From NCBI GenBank assembly GCA_014607495.2, contig CP053167.1, positions 248,001 through 312,000 of the forward strand: DNA of 64,000 nucleotides, in the 5' to 3' direction. The notes under the pieces are model-generated. The model was not told the origin of the DNA. It saw only the letters and a list, made by a program, of their open reading frames with translations, and did not search any database. The translations under genes and the position numbers were made by a program. Origin of the DNA: Carposina sasakii (lineage: Eukaryota > Arthropoda > Insecta > Lepidoptera > Carposinidae). Shown here in pieces: positions 53,376 to 63,789 of this stretch. Position 1 is the first letter of the stretch; each line of letters opens with the position of its first letter.

Positions 53376-53682
53376 AACTCTTTTTGACTTTGACCTTAAA
53401 AACTTTGTCTGCTTCGACCCTTATTAAAAAAGTGGACTCAAAACTGCCTTTTCGTCCGTAATTTGCATTCGGTTATACCTTTGGGGTAAAATGAGAAGTT
53501 AATTAGTTAATAGTTTTCAACATTATTTCGCGACATTAGTTAACTTTACCTGATTGTTAACATTATTTTTAACCAAATAAGACCAGCAGTATACGAGTAT
53601 GCAATGGCTTTTCTCTTACACTAAAAGGTTCAAATAAGGTTATTTCCTGACAATTTATACATTCCTGGACTTGCACGTTACA

Positions 53683-53905
53683 TTTTATCTATACTAATAT
53701 CATAAAGCTGAAGAGTTTGTTTGTTTGTTTGTTTGTTTGTTTGAACGCGCTAATCTCAGGAACTACTGGTCTGATTTGAAAAATTCTTTCAGTGTAAGAT
53801 AGCCCGTTTATCGAGGAAGTCTATAGGGTATATAGCAATCCGCCCCGGCTTCGCACGGGTGCAATGCCCCCTTTCGCGGACGAAGTCGTGGGCGACCGCT
53901 AGTGT
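53683..53905 (-). repeat. Family E2 stand-alone copy
   Basis: ctatactaatatcataaagc, a GTTTGTTTGTTTGTTTGTTT run, gaacgcgctaatctcaggaa, gtgtaagatagcccgtttat, ccccggcttcgcacgggtgc, cgcggacgaagtcgtgggcg. Same module as inside family C, slightly diverged and with a longer GTTT run. Confidence 0.85.
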
Positions 53906-54002
53906 CTGGATATAGCAATAGAGCAAATGGTTCACGCACGTTGACCTATTTTCGAATTATTGTTCTGTTCAGATGAATTCGTAGATAAATCAATCTTACT
54001 AA

Positions 54003-54215
54003 TATTATATACGCGAAAGTTTGTGAGTATGAATGGATGGATGGATGTTTAATACCCTTTCACGTAAAAACGGCTGGAGCGATTTTGATAAAATTTGGTA
54101 TGGTGTAACACGTAGGCTACTTTTAATCCCGGGAAAATATTTTTATCCCGGATGATTTCGACATTTCGTTTTTTCTGCAGTCCACGCGGACGTAGTCGCG
54201 GGCGTCTACTAGTTG
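54003..54215 (-). repeat. Family E copy (reverse)
   Basis: cgcgaaagtttgtgagtatg, a GGAT run (aatggatggatggatg), ttcacgtaaaaacggctgga, cacgtaggctacttttaatc, cagtccacgcggacgtagtc, gcgggcgtctactag. It contains the MIKLFTTSRRPRLRPRG frame, which is a repeat artefact. Confidence 0.8.
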
Positions 54216-54514
54216 TAAATAATTTTATCATTAATGATAAATTATGTTGAAATCTAGAATGAAAAATAAAAATGTTTGAAAAAATCTGTGAGGAAAATTG
54301 CTGTAAGAAATGTTAGGTGTTTCTCCATTGGCAGGGTTATTAAATAAAGGGAAGTTTTGAAAATACAAGCAAAAATTTGTGCAAGTAGTACATATAAACA
54401 GCTTCATATTCAACTAGCGGCTGCCCACGACTTCGATCGTGTGAGGAATGTCCATTTTTCGTCCGTTCTGCTAAGTTCTTATGCCTAGTAGTAGATATAC
54501 CTACTTACTTCATC

Positions 54515-54785
54515 ATCATCATCATCAGCCTATTGCAGTCCACTGCTGGACGTAGACCTCCTCCAGGGCACGCCACAAGACTGCCATGGGCGGGTATTTG
54601 CCCATAGTCACCACGCTGGGCAGGCGGGTTGGTGACCGCAGTTTGTATTTTGGATTATGTTGTCAATACGGGAGGCGCTGCTGCCCACCTCCCGGAAACC
54701 CTTAATCACCTCGTACGATACCCACAGGCAGACATGGGGTGGTACGAATTCTACTCTGCCGGCACCACGCGACCAGTTTTGTACT
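54515..54785 (-). mobile_element. SINE-like repeat with RTE-type end, best copy (reverse)
   Basis: On the plus strand an ATC run comes first, then agcctattgcagtccactgc, cacgccacaagactgccatg, ccatagtcaccacgctgggc, aggcgggttggtgaccgcag, caatacgggaggcgctgctg, cgtacgatacccacaggcag, gaattctactctgccggcac, cacgcg. About 270 bp; the most complete example of this family in the window. No A or B box was seen, so its promoter type is unknown. Confidence 0.85.
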
Positions 54786-54872
54786 TAGTCGATAAAAATT
54801 GTTTTTACAGAGTTATGTATAATAAAAATGTAGCCTCTAGAATGAGAACGTTAGGCTAATAAATTAGAGCGG

Positions 54873-55335
54873 TCCCCCCGACGCGACAAAATTTAATCAA
54901 AAATTTCATACGTACGGTCAACAGCAGGCCAAGATAACCATTTGCAGTTCAAAATTAGCGGTTATGCCTCCGACATAAAGGTAGACCAGGGTTACGTCTC
55001 CTATTATCGAGCCCTAACAGCAGACCAGCTCAGTGGTTCCAGAAGACATTAGTGTTTCAAATGTCAGATCCCACATAATATGTTTGCAAGGAAAACTAAG
55101 CGTATAACATTCCTATCACACCTAACAAACGACCTGATGACCTTGAAGACCTGAACCGATTTCCACCAAACATAGCTAAGAACACTCTCGACTGATATAC
55201 CTTTCAAACAAAAAAACCGCATTAAAATCGGGTCATCCGTTTGGGAGCTACGATGCCACAGACAGACACATACACATTTATACACACAAAGACACGTCAA
55301 ACTTATAACACCCCGTCGTTTTTGCGTCGGGGGTT
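54873..55335. mobile_element. Family F, simple copy (about 463 bp)
   Basis: tccccccgacgcgacaaaat at the left and ccccgtcgtttttgcgtcgg, gggtt at the right are inverted repeats over CCCCCGACGC. The interior has gttatgcctccgacataaag, gaccagggttacgtctccta, cacctaacaaacgacctgat, gaacactctcgactgatata, catccgtttgggagctacga. It lacks the inverted block of the 44-45.7 kb copy. Confidence 0.85.
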
Positions 55336-55369
55336 AAAAAGAGAGATCCTCCAAATTAGGTCATAACAA

Positions 55370-55505
55370 TTAGGGCCCCGGAAACCGAAATAAAAACGAG
55401 TATTCAAAAACTGAACAGCTTGTACAAATGAAATCCTCGCTAAAAGAGGTCTTTTCACCAAGTCAATTACATTCGGTCAGTGGAAAGATAATGAAGCTCT
55501 GCCAA
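55370..55505 (+). repeat. Local direct repeat X, copy 1
   Basis: ttagggccccggaaaccgaa, ataaaaacgagtattcaaaa, aaatgaaatcctcgctaaaa, gaggtcttttcaccaagtca, attac. Matches 57405-57535 with moderate divergence. Confidence 0.6.
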
Positions 55506-56155
55506 GGCTGTTATAAAAATGGATTGAGCTGAGCATTACCAATATTGAGTCGGTTGCATAGATTTCTCAATATTATATTACTTAATCCTATTACTTACAA
55601 TAAATGTGTCATGCTCGATTTTTACCTACATAACATAATTAGCATTTTTTCTCGAACCGCACCAGAAGAATTTTTTTCGAGTATATCTATTTAAGTTTGT
55701 ATGTAAGTTTATTTCTTTGGTACTTTTCTAGGCCTGTCGCATTTGAGCTTGAGAGGTATTAGACTCGTTTTACCTATTGTGCTATTGACACTGGATCAAA
55801 ATTATTACGTAGTCAGGTTTTTTATAAGTTTATAATATCTTAGTTAGTTCTATCTAAATTTATTCGGTAGTTTTTGCGTGGAGAGGTAAAAAACATCTAG
55901 AGATCCGTATTAAAAAAACATTATTTGATATTATACTCTCTACTAGCTCTACAAAGACTGGACTTCCTCTTGGATATTGATATTCATTACAAGAAATTAG
56001 TACTTACGTTGTAAGTAGGGACCTGACTAATTTTATAGTTCACATTCCAGATTATTAGTTCCTTGGACGGGTTAGCTCAATTATACACTGTCTTTTGTAT
56101 TTCTTACCGAAATTGTATTTCTAATTATTGTGTAATAGTATATTTGTGTACAATA
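55506..56155. other. No recognised element
   Basis: AT-rich and unassigned. No frame with motifs. Confidence 0.4.
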
Positions 56156-56419
56156 TACAGGGTGTAACAAAAGGGGTATGTTAAGCATAAAGCTATGTAA
56201 ATTAATTAAAGGAACCTATCCATAAAATTTCAGATTCAAAATCACATTTTAGTTTATTTTTCGAGATAGTATGGAGAATTCCTAAACAGCTCAGGAATGT
56301 TCATACAACCTTGAAAAACATACATATGATTTCGAATTTCAAATTTTGGAAATAGATTCTCTATGGTAGGCTATTTACATAGCTTTTCGCTTAACATACC
56401 CTTTTTGTTACACCCTGTA
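56156..56419. mobile_element. Family A MITE, complete but diverged
   Basis: Starts TACAGGGTGTAACAAAAGGGG and ends ccctttttgttacaccctgta. The arm near 56200 has lost the agcccactata block (reads taattaaaggaacctatcca). Confidence 0.9.
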
Positions 56420-56754
56420 TATGTATATTTTAAAGATGTCCCTAAATTTTCTGTTTTCATGGACGCAAGGGTAGTTGATAAAAAAATTATGTCTAAATAG
56501 TGTACCGACATGTTTTAAGGAATAATTCGACATGACCTTTTAACAATTCTCAAAGTCTTCAAAGTGGTTTCTATTTTTAGTTTGGTTTATTACTCGTATT
56601 GGTCGTTTCATAATGGATAAATGGTTTCCGTAATTATGAAATAAGTACAGGTTTGATTCTTACTAGCTATTGCCCGAGACTTGGTCCGCTTGGACTACGG
56701 AATGTAACTATACCCCGTTTTTTTTTTAAGATAGAAATCTTATATTGTAAGAAG

Positions 56755-57010
56755 CATTGTTTGTAAACATTAGAACACTCATATTGTAAGATATGAGTGA
56801 AGTTTGACGTTTTACCATATTGATGTATCCTACTAAAAAGTTCAGTTTTGTGTTCGCGAAATCAGCTTCTTTAGGTTTTTTATAGTGCAAACTTTATATG
56901 AGTAGGTACTATTGAATTGAGTAGAAAATTCTTTAGGAACTATTGATTAACACACAAAAATGTGCCTAATAAAAAACCTGATTTCGTTCTTTCGGATTCT
57001 TTCTATTTCT
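56755..57010 (+). repeat. Local direct repeat Y, copy 1
   Basis: gtaaacattagaacactcat, ttgacgttttaccatattga, tgtatcctactaaaaagttc, ggaactattgattaacacac, aatgtgcctaataaaaaacc, tgatttcgttctttcggatt. Matches 58320-58565. An E-like scrap (cttggtccgcttggactac) precedes it at 56680. Confidence 0.7.
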
Positions 57011-57064
57011 TAATAAAATACATAATATGTATATCCTTCTCGATACGTAGAGGGACAAGAGGGT

Positions 57065-57232
57065 CTTGGTGTTTTGTAGGCGATAGGCTGACCACCTGTC
57101 ACTACTAACCGAACTTGTACATCTCAACTATACCCTCAAAATTGGTCAGAAGTGGCACCATGTGGTTCTATCGGCCCTTTGTGCTCTGCCTACCCCGTAA
57201 GGGATAAAGGCGTGATTATATGTATGTATGTA
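57065..57232 (+). repeat. Retroelement 3' end with ATGT tail
   Basis: cgaacttgtacatctcaact, ataccctcaaaattggtcag, catgtggttctatcggccct, taccccgtaagggataaagg, cgtgattat and ATGTATGTATGT. Confidence 0.8.
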
Positions 57233-57404
57233 TTCTCGGCACTCTCAACTATATGTATGAATAATTTCAAGAAGATTGGTTGATATTTCCCGTACTGATG
57301 CAGGACTTCACTAGAATACAATTTCATTTATAAAACCCCCGTTATTGGAAATCGTAACTGATTGCTAGAAACGATAAAAAAGTCTCAAATAGAGTTATAA
57401 AACG

Positions 57405-57535
57405 ATAATTAGGGGCGCCGAAACCGAACAAAACCCAAATGGTATTCGAAAAGGCCGTCAAAAGACTGCTATAATGAAACCCACAATTAAGAGGTCTTTC
57501 ATCGACTGATACTGAAGTCAATTAGGCGTCGTTCT
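57405..57535 (+). repeat. Local direct repeat X, copy 2
   Basis: attaggggcgccgaaaccga, gtattcgaaaaggccgtcaa, aatgaaacccacaattaaga, ggtctttcatcgactg, gaagtcaatta. Confidence 0.6.
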
Positions 57536-57580
57536 CACTTGGGGGCTGTTTGGTGGCGTCATAAGTCCCGTATTTACCTA

Positions 57581-57962
57581 TACAGGATGATTTTTGGTCG
57601 TCAACGTTCCCGAAAACTACGGAATCTACTCATCATCAAGATCATTTTTCTCCATGGAAGCATACCTGGGAAGTGTCTGGTTTCCAAAATATTAGGGTCC
57701 AAAGTTGAGTAAACAGATTGCGTTTTTCTGCATAAATGCAAATTGACGCGTGTAGCAAGATTTTTTCACGAGAAATAATTAATATCTGTCTATGAAAAAA
57801 CTAGCATAAACACTGGACATTATAAATTTGACATGGTCAAGTAATAAAAAAAATAAAAAAAAAATTACATCGTTTCCCAGTATTTTTTTGGGCATAAACT
57901 TACTTTATTTTATGTATAGAGTACATACCCTTCGTTAAGTGGCAACGAAAAAACATCCTGTA
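57581..57962 (+). mobile_element. Family B element, complete
   Basis: TACAGGATGATTTTTGGTCG to acgaaaaaacatcctgta. Very similar to 42815-43186, with the A-rich stretch at 57845-57870 slightly longer. Confidence 0.9.
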
Positions 57963-57964
57963 TA

Positions 57965-58320
57965 CATACTGGGATCGGCTTATCACTCATTTCCGTCACT
58001 GAAACTTCTTCTCTCTCTGACCAAATGCTGATAGAGAATAGAAAAATCCGGAGGGACGTAACACGCGACTATAATAAATAAATAAAATAAACATTTCGTA
58101 ATAAACTACCCTACTCATAAGGTAGCGCAGCCACGAGTATCCTAATAGGTAACGGTACATACAATCAGGTGAAGGGTTGGAGTATCCAACCAGGTACCCT
58201 TTGAGTCTCATTTCAACCCTCTCGATGTGTGTTCTTTCATCGAGGGTCGTGCGGTTCCGATTTTCAAATTGAAATGTACATGGATTTTGTTTTTAGTTAT
58301 TTCGAAGGAGCAGGGATAGT
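57965..58320. other. No recognised gene
   Basis: The 71-codon minus frame has no motif. Nothing else. Confidence 0.4.
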
Positions 58321-58565
58321 AAACATTAGCACACTAGTACTCGTAAGATGAGTTCGACGTTTTTCCATATTGACGTATCCTACTAAAAAGTTCAGTTTTA
58401 TCACATTATTTAGGTTTTTTTATAGTACAAACTTTATGTAGGTAAGTCGGTGAACTGAGTTTCAAACTTATCAGGAGCTATTAATGATAGTAATACACCA
58501 AACTGTGCCTAATAAAAGACCCGATTTCATTCTTTGGTTCTTTCATTAATTTGATTCTTTCTACT
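58320..58565 (+). repeat. Local direct repeat Y, copy 2
   Basis: gtaaacattagcacactagt, ttcgacgtttttccatattg, acgtatcctactaaaaagtt, aactgtgcctaataaaagac, ccgatttcattctttggttc. Confidence 0.7.
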
Positions 58566-58603
58566 TGTAAATAAAATGAGGTATAGGGTTCGCGATTTTA
58601 TAC

Positions 58604-58735
58604 ACAGGGGTATGTTAAGCGATATGCTATGAAAAAAGCGCACTATAAAGAACCTGTAAACAATATTTAAGACTCGATATCACATGTTTATTTTCCAAAC
58701 AGTATGGAGAAATTTCTGAACAACTCGGAATTTAT
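58604..58735. repeat. Half of a family A element
   Basis: caggggtatgttaagcgata, gcgcactataaagaacctgt, gactcgatatcacatgttta, cagtatggagaaatttctga. The second arm is missing. Confidence 0.75.
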
Positions 58736-58739
58736 TTAC

Positions 58740-60360
58740 TTGCAAATTCAAATCGAAAACAATACCTTCGTACTAAACAAACCCTGGCCGTTTATATTTC
58801 GTTTACGAATATTTTCAGTGATCCCTCGATTTATAAAACAAACGATGACGGATCAAAATTAACACGATACGGTATCGGTGCTTTTAATTGCATTCAAAAT
58901 AAAACACAAATAAATATTGTTATCCAATTTCTGGGTCGAAAATACGATCATTGTAGAAGAATGATGGTAGAGTAGCTTTGTACTGTGACCTGATTTCGCG
59001 TTGACCTTTACCCCTAGCCTTACTTAGTACCAACTCTTTGTCGATTTAATTTTAAATGATGTCTAATAAACACAACCTCTCTTTCAAGTAGTAAAACCAT
59101 GCTTTGTTTTAATTAACACGTGCAAATAACAGGATACGTTACTCAGAGTTCCATACTTGGCGGATCAGTCCCATGTACTCGTGAAGCAGTGCGGATCTTC
59201 GTGGACAGACCAATATAAAGGAAAACTTCTACATTTACACACCTGTAATATATAGCTACAACTGTCATTCGCTCACCACCCTCCATTAACCCTCGAAATT
59301 TACGACTCGTGATTGTGATTATACTTTTACTATAGGACTATTACTTATAGGATTATAATAGGATGTATTGTTTTTGTGTATTTGTAAAGCATACAGATTC
59401 GTTTTATTAGAATTACGTACTCTAAACCTAATATTAAAGTCATGAAATATGTCAGATTATAAAGGTAGATAGAATTTTATTTTTAAAAAGGTTTAAAAAA
59501 ATGTTCTACTGTCATTAATTTGCTATGATGAGAATAAATAAGAGAGAGGGAGTAAAGGGAAGCTTCGTTAACTATGTAATCAACGATTGTAAAATTAGAA
59601 GCCTTATTTCGCCTTATTTGGAAATGCTCAACCCTAATTTGCCTGTCATCTGCGGTGTAAATTGTAGGCTTTGCGAAACCTTATCCTGTTACTAGTCTGC
59701 CTTTAGAAAATTACGTTAACAACTTTAGACCTAGATTAAATACTGAAGTTTAAATTAAATGACGACGTACGAAATGGTTGGATCTAGATCTAATTGAAAT
59801 CTATGTTAAAGATAAGCTTGTCTTTATTAATTATTGTTCTTCAGATGCTACGTAATTTATAAATTCAACTTTCATTCAAAAATATCACCAAAATATCAAT
59901 TTTTAAAGGCCAAGTTCAATTCCAATTTGTATTATCAAGGTCATTCACGACTACAGTGCTCTTTATAGCGTCTAGCTCATCCCTCAGTCCACCCGAACGT
60001 TCGGCAAAGAATCGGCAAAGTGCCTATTAACCCCATTATGGCTTCCGTCCACATGCGCCATTTCCTTAGCGAAGTTTCGATTGCTGTGTGCCATCATTAC
60101 GTACGTGCCCTAATTTGTTGTGTGACTGTTCGTGTTTGATGAGTGCTAAAGTATCAAACAAGTTTAATTCAAGCGTGTAGAATATTTATTACGTTTGCAG
60201 TGAGTTGTAATTTTGTGAATAAAATATATTTTTTAAGAAGTACCTAATGATCTCCGCAGTCGCACGTGTAACAAATTCCGTCGTCTCTCTTACCCTCTAC
60301 ATCTTGTATGTTGTTTGTGACAGGTGATGTTTTCTTTATATCTGTATTAAAACGTTAATT
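58740..60360. other. Low-repeat sequence, no gene recognised
   Basis: Relatively free of the families above. A LINE 3'-UTR-like scrap (tgttaaagataagcttgtct) lies at 59803. The 60020-60340 stretch is moderately balanced in base composition but has no convincing frame. Confidence 0.35.
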
Positions 60361-60364
60361 TTAA

Positions 60365-60807
60365 GGGTGCCTTTCCACCAGAGATGTGCTATGCGGTTAT
60401 GCGGCGAAGATGTGAAATCTACGCTACGAAAATATGTGACCGTTTCCACTAATACTAAGCTATGTAGCTGTGCGAGCAAGATGCGCTATGAAGATGCGCC
60501 GCCGCAAAGAAGATACTCTGCTCTGCACGCAGCTACACCACTCGCGACGGCCCATAGCAGGCATACATAGCCTAACTGTGTATGTGGTAGATAGCACGCA
60601 TCTATAGTACACATCCATAGTGCGCATTGATAGCACGCATCAATAGCACACATCCATAGCACAGGATGCGTGCTATCCATATAAAAAACATATCTTAGTT
60701 GAATCCGTTTCCACCAGTGCTAAGCTATGTGCACCAATGAATATGATTGGTGGATATCAAACGCATCCATAGCAACGTAGCATAACATCTCTGATGAAAA
60801 AGCACCC
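60365..60807. mobile_element. 443-bp Harbinger-like MITE
   Basis: Left end gggtgcctttccaccagaga with tgtgctatgc; right end cgtagcataacatctctgat with gaaaaagcaccc. TAA is duplicated at 60362-60364 and 60808-60810. Inside are atagcacgcatc / atagcacacatc tandem-like repeats (60590-60675) and a second tttccaccagtgctaagcta block at 60710. GGG-start ends and TAA duplication fit PIF/Harbinger. The facing short frames are repeat artefacts. Confidence 0.85.
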
Positions 60808-60854
60808 TAATGCGGCCTGTTTACATATTTATGAATAACTACGAGTATGTAGTG

Positions 60855-61060
60855 TCGGCAGAGTACAGAGCAGAATAGCACTACCCCATCTCTGTCCGTG
60901 GTTATCGTAAGTGGCGATTAAGGGTCTCTTGGAGGTCGATCTCCTGTGTTGACAACATAGTCCGAAAATCACACTGCGGTCACCAGCCTACTTGTCCAGC
61001 CTTGTGATGTGCCCTGGGGGAGGCCTATGTCCAGCAGTGGACCGCAATAGGCTGATATAT
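60855..61060 (+). mobile_element. SINE-like repeat with RTE-type end
   Basis: tcggcagagtacagagcaga, ctctgtccgtggttatcgta, gttgacaacatagtccgaaa, atcacactgcggtcaccagc, gtgccctgggggaggcctat, gtccagcagtggaccgcaat, aggctgat and a TA tail. Confidence 0.8.
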
Positions 61061-61064
61061 ATAA

Positions 61065-62290
61065 ATAACTTAATCAAACAACCTTGTGTCATATACACAT
61101 TTCTACGTGTTATTTACATAGACAACATTCTAGTGACGTCATTCACCGCTATATGACGGCACCGCTATCGTAGTTAACCAAAGCTGGAGGACCATTTTAC
61201 GGCCATAATTCTAAAGTAAATATCTTAAGTTCATCCCTTTATAATAATAATTCATCTTCTCTGATTCGTATTTTCATAAACTTAAGGATAACAAGGAACG
61301 TGGTTTCAGACATTTTGTGTAAGGAATAATGTTTTCCAATGATGAATGAAACAAAAAACTTTTCTGAAAGCTGAAAACAATCAGAAGATTAATATTTATA
61401 GTACAGGCCAAGTTAAATGAATCCTAGTGAAAATGTGTGAAAAGATGCCAAGTTCTGCTGGGAGAGAGACAAAGTAATATCGTTACTCGATTGTATCAGA
61501 TGTTTATCATTGTAACATTTCCTTCAATATGAAGATTTCATTAAGCATGATCATTAAATGACATGATAAATTCACAACCGTTATTGGAGGTTATATTACG
61601 ATAACTACAAATATTACAATGTTCTACATTTCAACTACGATTTTCGCACTAGCATTGGTATCGCCTTGCTATTTCAAGATACGCAATCTGGCTATTGGTG
61701 TCTATTGTCTATATACTAGTGCGCTACATTTACCTACTGAAAATCTAATAATCATGTACCTTTGTGGAGATTGTTAAAAAAGTAATTAAAAGTAAAAAAG
61801 GGTTTATTTCCAAAAATACTTTGAATTCTACACTAGAATAACCTGTATCTTAGGATTCTTAGGATCTTAGTCCCAAAAGCAGAAGTAACAAGGATTTCCA
61901 TACAAAATTTTTGATATTACACTTGGCCGAATCACTTCCGTGCGTCCAGTTATCAAAAGCAAGATATTGTCCGACACAAGAGGGTAGGAAAACCGCAATT
62001 TGCTTCCAGACGGATGAATTAATCTAAAGGATGGTTTTGCTATTGTGTTTAGTTTTGTGAGTTTACGGTCAAACATTATGTAGTAACATTGCGTAAATTG
62101 ACGTTAATAAGTATTTTAAACCAAGTCTTTGAAGATTTATTTCTGCCATTCACTTAGGGTTGGCAAAATACGTGTGTTTTTGCTCCACGCCTATTATAAT
62201 AAGCAGATCTGTCATGTTACTCACTCCCAGTACACAAGTATCCCTTTTCACTTTCCAATACTTTCCATATAACATTTCTAATACGTTTCT
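61065..62290. other. No recognised gene
   Basis: AT-rich, no family recognised. The 69-codon minus frame at 61867-62076 has no motif. Confidence 0.4.
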
Positions 62291-62294
62291 CTTG

Positions 62295-62402
62295 CTAGCT
62301 CATCGTCCGAGAGAATGCTCTTGAGTTCCTCAATCGACTCTTACGTCACGCACGGAAAAAGATGCAGCTGGTGTATTCTAGTGAAGCCCCGCATCATCAC
62401 AG
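62295..62402 (-). repeat. Family D copy (reverse)
   Basis: gctagctcatcgtccgagag, aatgctcttgagttcctcaa, tcgactcttacgtcacgcac, gatgcagctggtgtattcta, gtgaagccccgcatcatcac. Confidence 0.8.
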
Positions 62403-62674
62403 GGCCATATTAATATCCCGGGAAAACATTTCAACAACAAATCAGACAAAGTCGCTGGCTTCACTTTAGTATAAACAAATTAACAACGAAAGTACCCAAT
62501 ATAAATGGCAGTTAAAATAAATTCAGAACTCGCCCCTAGTCTTGTTTACTACATCCCCTAAGTGCTGCAACAGTTGTAAACGGGGGTGCAATATAACCTA
62601 CCCTGTACGACCTACATTTTTATATTATTCTGTAGGAGGGTGGGCGTATCAAACTATATATAATCGCGGTATAA

Positions 62675-62830
62675 TGATGATGCGTAGCTTCACTAGAATA
62701 TCAGCTGCATCTCCTTCCGTACATGTCGTAAGAGTCGACTAAGGAAGTAAGGCGACCAGGAAGCAACTTGTCACTGATCTTAAGCTTCTGTGGAATCTGC
62801 AGATGACACCGCAGTTCTGGTTACACTATA
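62675..62830 (+). repeat. Family D copy
   Basis: tgatgatgcgtagcttcact, agaatatcagctgcatctcc, acatgtcgtaagagtcgact, agcaacttgtcactgatctt, gcagttctggttacac. It lies opposite the 62.3 kb copy, about 270 bp away. Confidence 0.75.
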
Positions 62831-62844
62831 CGAGGGAAACTTAT

Positions 62845-63215
62845 TCTTATTCTTTATTGTACATACACAAAAAGAAATATAGCATACAACATAAAGAAGA
62901 GATGCATGTACAATGGCAAGCTTATCTCTACCAGCAAGCCAAGCAAGTAAAGAGAAATTGTTAACAACAGGGTAACATGTGCAATTAAACAAATTCTAAG
63001 AAACTACAAAACTACATAAAGAAAAAAAGGAGAGAAACAAATGACAACATATTCAAATAATGGACAGGTAGTGATTCTTCAGCTTTTCCCTAAATATGCC
63101 AACAGTGCGTCAATCTCTAACCGTGTGGGGTAATTCATTCCAGAGCTTAACCGCCTGAACCGATAAAAAATACCCAAACTTCGATATCGATTTGTAATGA
63201 CACTGTGGTTTTCTC
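62845..63215 (-). pseudogene. LINE ORF2 C-terminus and 3' UTR
   Basis: The minus strand reads HYKSISKFGYFLSVQAVKLW, NELPHTVRD-stop, RTVGIFREKLKNHYL, then stop (near 63065), followed by the 3' UTR (gcttgctggtagagataagc, ttgccattgtacatgcatct) to tacaataaagaataagaata. FxxxAxxLWNxLPxxVRxxxTVxxFRxxLK is the usual end of jockey/CR1-type ORF2. The in-frame stop and 5' truncation mark it as dead. It supplies the identity of the UTR scraps at 21.9, 26.8, 29.3 and 59.8 kb. Confidence 0.85.
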
Positions 63216-63252
63216 ATTTGTCTGATGTATATAGCTTTACTTTTATAGTAAT

Positions 63253-63785
63253 TTATACAGGGTGTAACGATAGTTCCCAATTTTGGGAATAGGTTCTATA
63301 GTTATACAGGATGTTTTTTTGTGGCCACCTTTAACGAGGGGTACGTATTCTATACATGAACCATAAAGTAAGTAGCCAAAAAAAAAAAATTTTAATCGAC
63401 ATATTTTTTTTTATTTATTTAATTCCACGGGTTGATCGTGCGAAATTTATAATGTCTAGTGTTTTTTCCATGTTAGTTTTTTTTATAGACAGATATTTTC
63501 CCTAATTAAAAAGTGCGTCAATCCTGCTACCGCGTCTATGTGGAGTAATTCATTCCAGAGCTAACCGCTGCAGAAAAACGCAGTCTATTTACTCAACTTT
63601 GGACCCTATATTTTGGAATGACACTTCCCAGGTATGCTTCCATGGAGAAAAATGATCGTGATGATGAGGAGATTCCGTAGTTTTCAGAAACGTTGACGAT
63701 AGTTCCAATTTTGGGAAATCAGCCTGTATGTGAAATATTTTCATAGCGTTTTGCTTAAAATACCCTTTTTGTTTCTACCTGTATA
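63253..63785. mobile_element. Mosaic of families A and B
   Basis: Outer pieces are family A-like: tacagggtgtaacgatagtt at the left and tagcgttttgcttaaaatac, ccctttttgtttctacctgta at the right. Inside sits a reverse family B (tacaggatgtttttttgtgg to gattccgtagttttcag). gatagttcccaattttggga lies left of the B insert and is repeated as gatagttccaattttgggaa on its right. A LINE patch (63507-63570) interrupts the B copy. Confidence 0.75.
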
Positions 63786-63789
63786 TTAG

